Shown here: in pieces, positions 9,576 to 18,900 of the stretch
Position numbering within the stretch: position 1 is the first letter of the stretch
Layout: the number at the start of each line of letters is the position of its first letter
Source: Chitinophagaceae bacterium
GTDB lineage: Bacteria; Bacteroidota; Bacteroidia; Chitinophagales; Chitinophagaceae
Length of the DNA: 39,643 nt
Assembly (NCBI GenBank): GCA_947371755.1
Contig: CANBQT010000029.1
Coordinates: forward strand, 1-39,643
Direction of reading: 5' to 3'
Translations under genes and position numbers: made by a program
Notes under the pieces: model-generated
The model's database searches: none
What the model was told of the DNA's origin: nothing
What the model saw: only the letters and a program-made list of their open reading frames with translations

Positions 9576-9807
9576 ATAAAAAAATTAATAGTAATTAGAT
9601 ACCGAAATATCCAGAATGAAAAAATAAAATAATAGTTGATAAGAAATAATGCTGATTTGCTAATATTTAGTAGCAACAAGGATGATCGAGGAAATCAAGA
9701 TTTAATAATAGAAAACGCATGGTAGTTATTTCGTTGGAAAGATACAATTTACCTATTAATTGACTAAAATTATTTAGCATAGCGTTAATTGTTGAATTAA
9801 TTCTAGT

Positions 9808-10878
9808 GTGAAAGGCTTGCATTTGCTAGCATACCTTATTTTCGCACAAATTATTATTTTGGTATTTCCCAGTGTAGCAATTGTAATACTCAACTTCAAC
9901 GGAAAAAAGCACCTAGAGAATTTTTTGCCTTCGGTGTTGGCGTCTACTTATACCAATAAAAAAATTGTATTGGCAGATAATGCCTCAACTGATGATTCTA
10001 TTGCATTTGTTGAATCAGCATTTCCAACAATTGACATAATCATTAACGATCAAAACGAAGGGTTTGCAGGGGGATATAATTGGGCATTGTCGAATGTAGT
10101 TGCAGATTATTATGTGTTATTAAATTCTGATGTATCCGTTACACCAGGTTGGATCGAGCCCATCATTCAATTGATGGAATCTGATCCGAAAATAGGAGCT
10201 TGTCAACCAAAACTATTATCCTATTTCAATCCACATTTATTCGAATATGCAGGAGCTGCAGGTGGATGGATTGATAGTCTGGGTTATCCATTTTCGCGGG
10301 GTAGAATTTTTGATGTTTGTGAGCCTGATGCTTCTCAATATAATACCACTCAAAGGATCTTCTGGGCATCAGGTGCAGCGATGTTTGTTAGATCAAATGT
10401 GTATCACGAAATGGGGGGATTGGATGCCAGTTTTTTTGCGCATCAGGAAGAAATTGAACTTTGTTGGAGAATGCAATTGAAAGGATACAGTATTATGGCT
10501 TGTCCTGCTTCTGTAGTGTACCATGTAGGCGCCGGTACCTTACCAAGAGGAGGTAGGAAGGTATTTTTGAATTTCAGGAATAACCTAATTATGCTCTGGA
10601 TGCATTTGCCCTGGAGTGAAAAACTATGGAAAATGCCCGTTCGTTTTGCTTTAGATGCCATTTCTGCCTGGAAAGGCTTATTTACGGGCGACGCTTATTT
10701 TTTTACTGCCATCATGAAAGCCCATTTTGCATTAATCCTTTGGATTTTCAAACCCAATAAATCTAAAAAGCTAAGTCCTAAGCCTTTAGCACAGTTAGAC
10801 GGCGTATACAAAGGGTCGCTTGTTTGGCAATATTTTATACGTCACAAAACAAGTTTTCAAAAAATTGTTGGAAAATAG
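9808..10878 (+). CDS. Glycosyltransferase family 2 (rhamnosyltransferase-like)
   Basis: Up to 356 aa with a GT-A fold: SVAIVILNFNGKKHLENFL at the N-terminus, ADNASTDDS for nucleotide binding, LLNSDVSV as the DxD-type metal site, and AMFVRSNVYHEMGGLDASFF followed by HQEEIELCWRM for the acceptor side. It transfers a sugar from an NDP-sugar, presumably to a surface glycan. The C-terminal part has amphipathic, weakly hydrophobic segments that could associate with the membrane. The start is uncertain: GTG at 9808 adds a hydrophobic stretch not usual in the family, whereas TTG at 9859 gives MVFPSVAIVILNFNG, the usual N-terminus. No ATG lies between. No biosynthetic cluster surrounds it, so the target glycan is unknown. 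Confidence 0.85.
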   Translation: MKGLHLLAYLIFAQIIILVFPSVAIVILNFNGKKHLENFLPSVLASTYTNKKIVLADNASTDDSIAFVESAFPTIDIIINDQNEGFAGGYNWALSNVVADYYVLLNSDVSVTPGWIEPIIQLMESDPKIGACQPKLLSYFNPHLFEYAGAAGGWIDSLGYPFSRGRIFDVCEPDASQYNTTQRIFWASGAAMFVRSNVYHEMGGLDASFFAHQEEIELCWRMQLKGYSIMACPASVVYHVGAGTLPRGGRKVFLNFRNNLIMLWMHLPWSEKLWKMPVRFALDAISAWKGLFTGDAYFFTAIMKAHFALILWIFKPNKSKKLSPKPLAQLDGVYKGSLVWQYFIRHKTSFQKIVGK

Positions 10879-10903
10879 GTTTTAATATTTTGAATGGGAA
10901 CCC

Positions 10904-10911
10904 TATTTTTG
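10904..10911 (+). promoter_or_regulatory. Candidate -7 promoter box for the 67-aa protein
   Basis: TATTTTTG (TAnnTTTG consensus) lies 17 nt before the ATG at 10929. An A/T-rich TTAA occurs about 18 nt upstream in place of a perfect TTTG. The short leader would be about 10 nt. Confidence 0.45.
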
Positions 10912-10928
10912 CAATCCAATAGATAGAT

Positions 10929-11132
10929 ATGTCAAACGAAACTAATAACGCATCTGAGAAAGATTTTACTTCAAATTGGGTAAGTTCTTCCAGATTTTTA
11001 TTTTATTTACAGGTGTTCTGTATTCTTTCTTTCGTATTAGGAGGTTGCTTCCGTATGTACCATCAAAAATACCCGGGAAAACCTGATATTGAAATTCAAG
11101 GAAGTACAAAATATACTCCTGAGTATAAGTAA
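10929..11132 (+). CDS. Small single-pass membrane protein, function unknown
   Basis: The 67-aa product has a polar, acidic N-terminus (MSNETNNASEKDFTS), one hydrophobic helix at about residues 23-41 and a basic, proline-containing tail (HQKYPGKPDIEIQG, KYTPEYK). A promoter-like -7 box stands just upstream, supporting a real gene rather than a chance frame. The predicted topology is N-in or N-out without a cleavable signal; the sequence does not decide. No family is recognised. Confidence 0.55.
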   Translation: MSNETNNASEKDFTSNWVSSSRFLFYLQVFCILSFVLGGCFRMYHQKYPGKPDIEIQGSTKYTPEYK

Positions 11133-11145
11133 TTTGAAAAAAAAT

Positions 11146-11175
11146 TTTGTCAGGAACTTCAGATTGCTATTTTTG
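11146..11175 (+). promoter_or_regulatory. Bacteroidota promoter upstream of the tRNA pair
   Basis: TTTG at 11146-11149 and TATTTTTG at 11168-11175 are separated by 18 nt, an exact match to the -33/-7 consensus. Transcription would start near 11182, about 60 nt before tRNA-Gly. Confidence 0.75.
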
Positions 11176-11243
11176 CACTCCTAATTTATTAGTTCTTTAC
11201 AAATTTATCCGCCGAAACTGAAGTGTAGGAGGATGAAAAAATC

Positions 11244-11316
<73 letters not shown>

Positions 11317-11321
11317 CAAAG

Positions 11322-11355
11322 TCCCGTCCGCGTTGGCGGCTCGGGATTTTTTTTT
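11322..11355 (+). terminator. Terminator-like hairpin between the two tRNAs
   Basis: TCCCG and CGGGA (outer) and CCGC and GCGG (inner) form an interrupted GC-rich stem with a GTTG loop, followed by nine T residues (11347-11355). By form it is a strong intrinsic terminator directly after tRNA-Gly, and it would limit read-through into tRNA-Leu 5 nt further on. Confidence 0.7.
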
Positions 11356-11360
11356 GGGAC

Positions 11361-11446
11361 GCCTTGGTGGTGGAACTGGTAGACACGCAGGACTTAAAAT
11401 CCTGTTCGCCGCAACGCGAGTGCGGGTTCGATTCCCGCCTGAGGCA
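11361..11446 (+). tRNA. tRNA-Leu (TAA)
   Basis: An 86-nt class II tRNA. Acceptor GCCTTGG pairs with CTGAGGC with two G-T pairs, anticodon stem CAGGA/TCCTG encloses loop CTTAAAA (anticodon TAA at 11395-11397), and a variable arm lies around CGCAACGCG. The T arm GGGTTCGATTCCC is normal. Discriminator is A, as required for leucine identity. CCA is not encoded. Confidence 0.95.
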
Positions 11447-11452
11447 CAATCG

Positions 11453-11493
11453 ATAAGCCACATTAGATTGAAATTCAATTTATTGTGGCTTAT
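11453..11493. terminator. Terminator hairpin after tRNA-Leu
   Basis: ATAAGCCAC and GTGGCTTAT pair exactly, with an inner ATTGAA/TTCAAT stem, and are followed by TTTTATTT. It lies between tRNA-Leu and the 3' end of the minus-strand glycosyltransferase gene and can serve both. Confidence 0.7.
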
Positions 11494-11520
11494 TTTATTT
11501 CTATACTTCTTTGTTACTAA

Positions 11521-12276
11521 TTATTTATGCTTGAACCAGCATGAATTGTCTTCAGAATAACTTTTAAATTCTGTATTGACGGGTCTTCCATGTATCAGTT
11601 TTTCGCGATACTTTTTGTTAATCAAATAATTAAAGGCTCCCATATCACCTGTATAAGGGGTGTTATTATCTGTATTAAACTCTTGGTGAATCGAACTCAA
11701 TTCTTTTATGAATGGATGCATGATTGAAATAGCTCCTCCCATGATGCCACAATTTAATAAAGTGTAGTTTTTGAATTTTGTTTCATGAACAAAATAATCG
11801 GAAATTTTACTCCTCAAGTGTTGAGAATGTAATTGCATCCACTCATTGTCTAAAATCTTGGGTTCGTCTCCACAAAAAATCGAAGATGTATTATTTAAAT
11901 ATAATTCTTCTACAAACGGATTTAGTAAAACCTTGACATCGGATATATCTGTGAAAAATATATTTTTAATAAGGCTTGAGCATTGCTGTAGGAATTCAGC
12001 ATAGATCAAATATCGAAATACATTGGGATTGTATGGTGCCTGATAGTCAACTTTTATAAAATGGATATGATTGCTTTGATATAATTGGCACGTTTTTTCA
12101 GAAAAGTTGTTGTGAAAGATAATGCCTTTCAAACCTAATGCTGTAATAGAATTAGCCCATTCTGATACCAGCATAAAATCATCGTTTGCTAAGGTAGTAC
12201 TTCTATTTACGTCATAAATACCAGAGAAATGAGACGCTGCTATTAGATTTTCCGGAATTTCAAAATCAATTTTCAA
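11521..12276 (-). CDS. Probable glycosyltransferase, GT-A type, family not recognised
   Basis: The 251-aa product lacks a signal peptide or membrane helix. FFTDISDVKVLLNPF (near residues 115-130) has the form of a DxD metal/nucleotide-sugar site, and LLNCGIMGGAI with TGDMGAFNYLI resembles acceptor-side motifs of GT-A enzymes. The C-terminus (PVNTEFKSYSEDNSCWFKHK) ends abruptly but is not obviously truncated. The first 11 bp overlap the end of the upstream GT2 gene, so translation is probably coupled and the two enzymes likely act on one glycan. Base composition is clearly A/T-rich. It could be a hypothetical of another fold; the assignment rests on motif shape only. Confidence 0.55.
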   Translation of the reverse strand: MKIDFEIPENLIAASHFSGIYDVNRSTTLANDDFMLVSEWANSITALGLKGIIFHNNFSEKTCQLYQSNHIHFIKVDYQAPYNPNVFRYLIYAEFLQQCSSLIKNIFFTDISDVKVLLNPFVEELYLNNTSSIFCGDEPKILDNEWMQLHSQHLRSKISDYFVHETKFKNYTLLNCGIMGGAISIMHPFIKELSSIHQEFNTDNNTPYTGDMGAFNYLINKKYREKLIHGRPVNTEFKSYSEDNSCWFKHK

Positions 12277-12916
12277 TGGTACTATTTGTTTTAGTTTTTG
12301 CAGTCAAACTATCTTGATTATTCCTATAATAAATATAGGTTCTCAAATCTAGTTTCTTTACAAAAAATTGCTGCTCTGCTCTTTCATAAAAATGAGCATC
12401 TGCCGCATACATTTTTTCGAAATTCAGCCTTTTAAACACTTCTTTTTTGCCAAATAAAGTTGCAAACAAGACACAATCATCTACATGAATGACTTGATTA
12501 TTATCGAAACGATCTGGCACATAATAATCTGATTCGTTCTTTACAATGGTTTCGGTAGTTGAAGCAATTAAATCGTAAGTTTTTATTTCAGCTAAACACT
12601 TACTCAAATGGTTCGGTTTATATTCATCATCTGCATCAATTACAGTAATGTATTCGCCGTTGCTAAAGAGAATCCCTCTGTTGATAGATTCAGATTGACT
12701 CCTGTTTTTATGCCTCATATAAGTTATTTTATCCTCATACTGAATGGTATAATTTAGGATCTGATGCTGTGTATCATTATTGCTTCCGTCATCTATGATA
12801 ATTAACTCGAAATTTTGAAAGTCTTGATTCAATACAGAATCTATTGCCCTTTTTATCAAATGAAAAGGACAATTGTAGACAGACATTATCACTGAAATTT
12901 TATTTTTAAAACTCAT
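12266..12916 (-). CDS. Short glycosyltransferase family 2
   Basis: The start is set at ATG 12916 (MSFKNKISVIMSVYN), because GT2 enzymes begin right at this strand; an in-frame ATG at 12943 adds nine unlikely residues. The 216-aa protein shows the full nucleotide-sugar half: ISVIMSVYNCP, AIDSVLNQDFQNFELIIIDDGS, NRGILFSNGEYITVIDADDEY with the DxD as DADD. The acceptor half is short (FKRLNFEKMYAADAHFYERAEQQF), which is small for the family but includes the usual ED-type region as ER. It transfers sugars to an unknown glycan and overlaps the next gene by 11 bp. The sequence does not show a frameshift or decay. Confidence 0.85.
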   Translation of the reverse strand: MSFKNKISVIMSVYNCPFHLIKRAIDSVLNQDFQNFELIIIDDGSNNDTQHQILNYTIQYEDKITYMRHKNRSQSESINRGILFSNGEYITVIDADDEYKPNHLSKCLAEIKTYDLIASTTETIVKNESDYYVPDRFDNNQVIHVDDCVLFATLFGKKEVFKRLNFEKMYAADAHFYERAEQQFFVKKLDLRTYIYYRNNQDSLTAKTKTNSTIEN

Positions 12917-13065
12917 GGTCAACAAATTTCTAATGTAATGCACAAGGTACCACTGTTCATTGCTCCTTTGAGTATTTTCTGTCTGATAACAGTTATTTAA
13001 CCTGGATCAGAGGTAATTAAAGGCAGTGAAACGAGTTTTATTTGATATATGATGTCTTTTATTTA

Positions 13066-13893
13066 TTAGAATTCATATCTGTATTCGATATTTCCCACCA
13101 ATATTTTTTTATTGTCCCTGCAGGTTTCAGATATTTTTAAACCTTTGTCGTTATACCCATATTTCCAGATGAAATATTTGCCATTTGCAGCTAATTGAGT
13201 CATTTGTATGGGTTTGCCTACTTCGTCATATTCATACTGATAATCCGGAATTAATTTCTTTAATCGAGTATTGTAACGAACGATATCAGTTAATAGATGT
13301 GCCTTGTTATAGTAGTAATAATAGGTTTCAATTTCTTTATTTTTCTTTTTCCAATGTTCCTCAACTAAATTTCCTTCCTCATCGTATATTAAACTGGCCA
13401 TACTAGTATCTATTCCATTCTTTATTTTAATGATATCGGTATAATGTCCACTTGCATTAAGGTGCCATTCACGGGTTTCAACCGAATGATAGTTCATGGC
13501 GGTATCAAGTGTTGTTAGGGTAAATAAATTAATTGAGCCATTGGCATCATACCCGTATTCCATTTTATTTTCAATGCCATTGCTATAAGACTGAGTACTC
13601 ATTAATTTTCCTTTTTCAAAAAAACTGGTTGTTTCAGTGGTTTTTCCAGATATATTGGATGTGCTGGTCACTAATTTTTTACCGTCATTACTTAATTCCT
13701 GGGTCAGGTTAAAACCTTCTGTAGGAGTTCTGTCGTCTTCATAGCTTGTTGCAACTATTTTTTTTACCTTGTTAGCCCTCAATAATTGATATTGCGACTG
13801 ACTTTGTTTGGTTGCCAGTATATCATTATAATAATATTGACCCATTACAGAACCGCAAAAGAAAAGGCCAATAAATACCGAAATTACTCTCAT
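13066..13893 (-). CDS. Secreted protein with YD/RHS-like repeats, function unknown
   Basis: The 275-aa product has a signal peptide (MRVISVFIGLFFCGSVMGQ). The mature part carries loosely repeated motifs such as YGYDANGSI, IYDEEGNLVEEHW, YEYDEVGKPIQ and YGYNDKGLKI, spaced by 20-40 residues. This resembles the YD-type strand repeats of RHS-like proteins, but far shorter than a toxin-bearing RHS shell. It is probably periplasmic or outer-membrane associated. There is no lipobox cysteine at the cleavage site. It stands alone with its own consensus promoter (13912-13944) and is divergent from DUF3667. Such proteins are common in Bacteroidota with unknown role. Confidence 0.7.
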   Translation of the reverse strand: MRVISVFIGLFFCGSVMGQYYYNDILATKQSQSQYQLLRANKVKKIVATSYEDDRTPTEGFNLTQELSNDGKKLVTSTSNISGKTTETTSFFEKGKLMSTQSYSNGIENKMEYGYDANGSINLFTLTTLDTAMNYHSVETREWHLNASGHYTDIIKIKNGIDTSMASLIYDEEGNLVEEHWKKKNKEIETYYYYYNKAHLLTDIVRYNTRLKKLIPDYQYEYDEVGKPIQMTQLAANGKYFIWKYGYNDKGLKISETCRDNKKILVGNIEYRYEF

Positions 13894-13911
13894 GTCATTG
13901 TTTTAATGGGT

Positions 13912-13944
13912 CAAATGTACAATTTTGAGTTTTCAACATTCAAA
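13912..13944 (-). promoter_or_regulatory. Bacteroidota promoter for the YD-repeat protein
   Basis: On the minus strand TTTG (13944-13941) is followed after 21 nt by TACATTTG (13919-13912), matching TTTG/TAnnTTTG exactly. The start codon is at 13893, giving a leader of about 12 nt. Confidence 0.65.
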
Positions 13945-14008
13945 ATAACATCATTGCTTAACGCCATTCCAATCAATTAGTTCTGTATTTTTAGTCAAAC
14001 GTTAACAA

Positions 14009-15136
14009 GTGTCACACTACCAAGAAAGAAAAGAAAAGAACTGTCTCAATTGTAATGCAGAAGTAGCTGGCAGATTTTGTCAGGTATGCGGACAAGAGAA
14101 TATTGAACCAAAGGAATCCTTCTGGACTTTGGCCACCCATTTTTTGCACGATATGACACATTTCGATGGCAAGTTTTTTAGTACGCTCAAATACTTGTTG
14201 TTTAAACCAGCATTTCTTTCTAAAGAATATTTAAAAGGTAGAAGAACCAGTTATCTGCATCCGATCAGGATGTATGTTTTTACTTCATTTATTTTCTTTT
14301 TGATCTTCTTTAATTTTTATCAGAAAGAAGAATTGCAAAACGAAAAAGAAGAAAAGTTACAAGTAGCTTCTGTTATAAAGCAATTAAAAAACAAAAAAAC
14401 AACTTACGATAGCTTGATTTCAAGTCATGATACTACAGAGTTAGAGATATCATTAGCAAAGGCAAAATTGAGAGTGGATAAATTGAATAAAGAGATTGCT
14501 TTATTGCAAAAAGATTCCACAAAAAAGGATAGTATATATTTAGTTAATAGCAATTTTACAATTTTAGGAGGAAAGAGTGATGAAGATAATCCTGTTGCAA
14601 GTTCTAGTAAACAATACGATTCTATTCAAAATGCTCTGCCAATTGCAAAAAGAGATGGATTCTTTTTACAAAGAATTAGTCATCAGCGAATTCATTTATA
14701 CGAAAAGTACAAAAATAATGGTGGGGCAATCTTAAAGGGAATTGGAGAACGTTTTCTACATATGTTTCCTCAGATGTTATTCGTTTCACTTCCTTTTTTC
14801 GCTCTAATCTTACAATTGTTATATGTGCGGCGTAAACATTTATTTTATGTGAATCATGTGGTATTTACCATTCATTTATACTGTGGCACATTCATACTTA
14901 TATTAGCAACCTTGTTGTTAGGATCGATATTTCAAGTAATTCATATTAATCTTGCAGCATATGCTGTATTTGCCTACCTCTTTATTTTATTTTATTGGTA
15001 TAAATCGTTTCGTAATTTTTATAGTCAGTCAAGAAAGAAAACAATTTTTAAGTTTATGATATTGTTCTTTTTGACCATGATTATGATGTCATTTTTATTT
15101 GGATTGTTTTTTGTTTTTTCTGCATTCTTAATTTAA
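14009..15136 (+). CDS. DUF3667 membrane protein with zinc ribbon
   Basis: The 375-aa product begins at GTG 14009 (no nearer ATG precedes the conserved region). A zinc ribbon is formed by C12-x2-C15-x8-C24-x2-C27. It is followed by the family block HDMTHFDGKFFSTLKYLLFKP and FLSKEYLKGRRTSYLHPIRM and a first helix (about 88-108). Residues 110-165 are a charged, coiled-coil-like stretch, and three or four helices fill residues 245-375. This order is typical of DUF3667 proteins of Bacteroidota. Function is unknown. mazG begins 9 bp downstream and a sensor kinase follows, suggesting a three-gene operon. Confidence 0.85.
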   Translation: MSHYQERKEKNCLNCNAEVAGRFCQVCGQENIEPKESFWTLATHFLHDMTHFDGKFFSTLKYLLFKPAFLSKEYLKGRRTSYLHPIRMYVFTSFIFFLIFFNFYQKEELQNEKEEKLQVASVIKQLKNKKTTYDSLISSHDTTELEISLAKAKLRVDKLNKEIALLQKDSTKKDSIYLVNSNFTILGGKSDEDNPVASSSKQYDSIQNALPIAKRDGFFLQRISHQRIHLYEKYKNNGGAILKGIGERFLHMFPQMLFVSLPFFALILQLLYVRRKHLFYVNHVVFTIHLYCGTFILILATLLLGSIFQVIHINLAAYAVFAYLFILFYWYKSFRNFYSQSRKKTIFKFMILFFLTMIMMSFLFGLFFVFSAFLI

Positions 15137-15145
15137 TTTTTTAAA

Positions 15146-15922
15146 ATGGATCCTTTATCAAATAGTTTTTTAGCCCTGGTTAAGATCATGGATGAATTGC
15201 GGGAGCAATGTCCCTGGGATAAAAAGCAAACCATCGATACGCTTCGCCCACTAACTATTGAAGAGACCTATGAATTAGCAGATGCCATTACAGATCATGA
15301 TTGGAAGGGTATTAAAGAGGAGCTAGGGGATATTCTATTGCATCTTTTATTTTATGCCAAAATTGGATCTGAGCAAAATCAATTTAACCTGCAAGAAGTG
15401 ATTGAAGGTATCAGTGCCAAACTAGTGCACCGCCACCCTCATATTTATGGGGATGTGAAAGTTGCTGACGAGGAAGATGTGAAACGAAACTGGGAGAAAT
15501 TGAAGATGAAAGAAGGTAAGAAGTCGGTATTAAGTGGGGTTCCTCCATCATTGCCTGCCATTGTAAAAGCCACAAGGATTCAGGAAAAAGCGAAGCAGGT
15601 TGGCTTTGAATGGGATAAAAAAGAAGACGTATGGAAGAAAGTAGAAGAGGAGATGGGAGAGCTACAGGAAGCTGTGGCTGGAGGTAAGCAGGCAGAAATT
15701 GAGGACGAATTTGGAGATGTTTTGTTCAGTTTGGCAAATTATGCACGGTTTTTGCATATAGACGCGGAAGGTTCGTTGGAAAAGACCAATAAGAAGTTTA
15801 TCCGACGCTTTCAGGAAATGGAAACAGTGGCAATGTCCTCAGGGAAAGCACTTTCTGCTATGACCCTTGAAGAGATGGATGCCATCTGGAACCAAGTAAA
15901 AATTCAAATGAGAAATTCTTGA
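15146..15922 (+). CDS. mazG: Nucleoside triphosphate pyrophosphohydrolase MazG
   Basis: The 258-aa protein has two MazG domains. The N-terminal one shows LREQCPWDKKQTIDTLRP, IEETYELADAI and EELGDILLHLLFYAKI; the C-terminal one shows EEEMGELQEAV and EDEFGDVLFSLANYARF. The glutamate/aspartate residues in these EExxE and ExxD pairs bind magnesium. The enzyme hydrolyses NTPs and dNTPs to monophosphates and pyrophosphate, cleaning non-canonical or excess nucleotides and affecting ppGpp levels in some bacteria. Length is typical. It follows DUF3667 by 9 bp and overlaps the next gene by 4 bp, so the genes are translationally coupled. Confidence 0.93.
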   Translation: MDPLSNSFLALVKIMDELREQCPWDKKQTIDTLRPLTIEETYELADAITDHDWKGIKEELGDILLHLLFYAKIGSEQNQFNLQEVIEGISAKLVHRHPHIYGDVKVADEEDVKRNWEKLKMKEGKKSVLSGVPPSLPAIVKATRIQEKAKQVGFEWDKKEDVWKKVEEEMGELQEAVAGGKQAEIEDEFGDVLFSLANYARFLHIDAEGSLEKTNKKFIRRFQEMETVAMSSGKALSAMTLEEMDAIWNQVKIQMRNS

Positions 15923-18900
15923 TACAAACTATACGACAAGGAGTATTTAAACATGGGTATCTGATTCTAACAGCAGCATGGCTATATACATTGTCGTTCA
16001 TATTCATCAATTACTGGAGCTATAATTCCTCGCCCCAGAAAGTTAAAAGTAAACTAGAGCAAAAAATAGCCAAAAGCGAAAACGAGTTTCAGCAGGTTTT
16101 AAAGAATACTTCTTTTTTTAATGAAGTTACTAGGGATACAGTAGGGGAACAAAAACGCAGCATTGCTACAAAATCACTCGGAGTTTTTCTATACCAGTTA
16201 GACACCAGTTCAGGTACCACACTGGCTTATTGGAATACCAATACTATTTATGTAACACCACAGGAACTGCTTTATCCCGAAGGTGCTTATTTTATTGAGC
16301 ACCAGAACGGTGATTTTGAAATGCTGGTACATAAACTTCAATTTCAGGACAAGAATTATCTATTAGTTGGAATGATCCCAATTCGCTGGGAATATTTCAG
16401 GGAAAACAAATATTTGAAACCAGGCTTTGATGGATTCCCGGATCTGAGTAAGCAATATGAATTGGGAACTTCTAATAAGTCAATACCTGTTTTGAATGGT
16501 CGGGGTATGGAGTTATTTCGAATACAGCCCATAGAGGGTAAGTCCTTTATTGGCTATGATTCCTTCACTTTATTTTTAAGAACATTTGCCATCATACTAT
16601 TATTATTATTCTTTCAGGCGATTGCAGAAGAATTAATTAGGCATAATAGTTTTAAAGAAGGATTTGGATTTTTATTCGCTGTTGTATTTCTGTGTCGCTT
16701 GATGAGCTATTATGTGTCATTTCCATTTGATTTTGATAAGATTCCGCTTTTTGATCCTACTATCTATGCTTCAAATTTTTTGCATCGATCATTGGGTGAT
16801 CTTTTAATTAATGCGGTATTGTTTTACTGGCTAGCTAGGTTCTATCAACATAATAGCACTAGAGCCAGTAATGTTTTTAAATTCATACCAGAGCAGGTTA
16901 GATTTGATATTTCAAATATTGTGTTAACCCTTGTGGGGTTGCAGATCGGTAATATAATTAAGAGCCTGGTTAAGGATTCTAAAATATCTTTTGATATTAC
17001 CAATATTCCAAGTCTTAGTATTTATACTTTAATCTCTTTTATTATTTTATGTTTTCTCATTCTATGTTTCTACCACGTTTCTCAATTGCTGTTGAAACCT
17101 CAGATTGAAAAAGGAAATAGCGTATATAGGCAATTGATCGTTTCCGCTATTGCAGGAATCATTTATTTTTTCTCGTTCGTGCAACCTCAGGATACTGTGA
17201 TTAATATGTGTATTCTTGGTTGGGTACTGGCCTATTTGATTTTGTTGAATGTTAGAAAAAATGACCTGAATATTCCACTATTGCGTTCGCCTTTCTTTAT
17301 TTTCTGGGTGATGTTATTTGCTATGTCAGTTGCTGCCATTGTAGTATACGAGAATAGATTTGTAGAGCAGGATCAACGCAAAAGAATTGCAGAGGAGTTA
17401 ACTATTCAAGCCGATCCTTCTGGAGAGAACCTCTTAAAATTTGCAGCAACTAATTTTGATGATGCCTTCTTAAGAAATAATTTTTCTCGTTTTCAAAGTG
17501 AATATTCCAATAAGTTTATTAAAGACAGTTTAATAACTGAAAATTTTTCCGGGTACCTCACCAAATACGATACTAAGATCTATACATTCGATGAGGAATT
17601 TCATCCGCTTTTCAATGATGACAGTGTTACTTATGCATCCATAAAGACCATCATTTTAAATAAAGCAAAGCCAACTCAGGAGCCAGGATTTTTTAGTTAT
17701 GAAAAAAACTCAGATGGCTTTAGTTTTTTGTATCAAAAGGAAATCAAAGATGTTGATACTATCAAGGGGTATTTATTTGTAATTATTAATTCCAAACGTT
17801 ACAAAAGCGAGGCATTATTCCCGGAATTATTTAAAACTCAGGAACTTTCGGTCGACCTGAACAGTAATTATGCCGTTGCAGTGTATAGTGGAGGAAAGTT
17901 GATCAATCATTATAATAATTATAATTTTCCCTCTGCTTTAGACGTTAAGAAATTCCCTGGTTTTGAATATACTTATAAACAGAGGGGCGAGTTTAATGAA
18001 CTCTGGTATAACAGTGGAACTGGTAAATTGGTGTTGGTAGTAAAGAGAAGTGTTTGGTTATTGGAATCAATCACACTATTTGCTTACCTATTTGTTTCAT
18101 TTTTAATCATCATTTTTGTATTTCAAGGTGGAAGTTATTTACTTACACATAGGTTCCGATGGTCGGTGATCAAATTATCTTTCAGGTTTAATATCCGAAC
18201 ACAAATTCAGGCAACGATTATATTTCTGAGTGCCTTTTCTTTTATAGTAATTGCCATTGCCACCATTTCATTTTTTATCATTCGGTATAACCGCAATAAT
18301 GAAGAACGTTTATCTAAATCCATCCAGGTAATGGCTAGTGAAATTGATGGACGTATTCGATCTCAATTGGTTTTTGATGATGTACTTAATGTTAACAATA
18401 TGGGGTCTTTAGATAATTTGGAGAAAAAAATCTCTGAAATATCTGATTCACATAATGTTGACATCAATTTTTATGATACCAATGGAAGTTTAAAAATTTC
18501 TACTCAACCCTATATTTATAATAAGCATTTGGTGAGTGAAAAGATCAATCCCAATGCCTATTTTGAATTACATGGTAATAAAAGCATTCGTTTTTTTCAA
18601 AGCGAAGAGATTGGAAGTTTTTCATACTTAAGTATTTATGTGCCACTTACCGATGAATCGGGTTCAGTATACGCTTATTTGAATATCCCATACCTTAATT
18701 CGCAATTAGAACTATCGCAGGAGATCTCAGGATTTTTAGCAACCCTGATTAATTTAAATGCTTTTATATTTTTAGTGGCAGGTGGTATAGCCTTCTTTTT
18801 AACCAGCAGAATTACCAATAGCTTTAGTTTAATTGGACAAAAAATGCAACAGGTAAACCTCGAAAAGGTAAATGAAGAGATTGTCTGGAGTAGGAATGAT

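Noticed and set aside
9808..9858. Signal peptide on the GT2 protein from GTG 9808
   Set aside because: GT2 enzymes begin at the first beta strand; the hydrophobic stretch is probably untranslated and TTG 9859 is the likely start, though this is not proven.
13066..13893. RHS-type polymorphic toxin
   Set aside because: Only a few loose YD-like motifs in 275 aa; no RHS core cap or toxin domain, and no immunity gene beside it.
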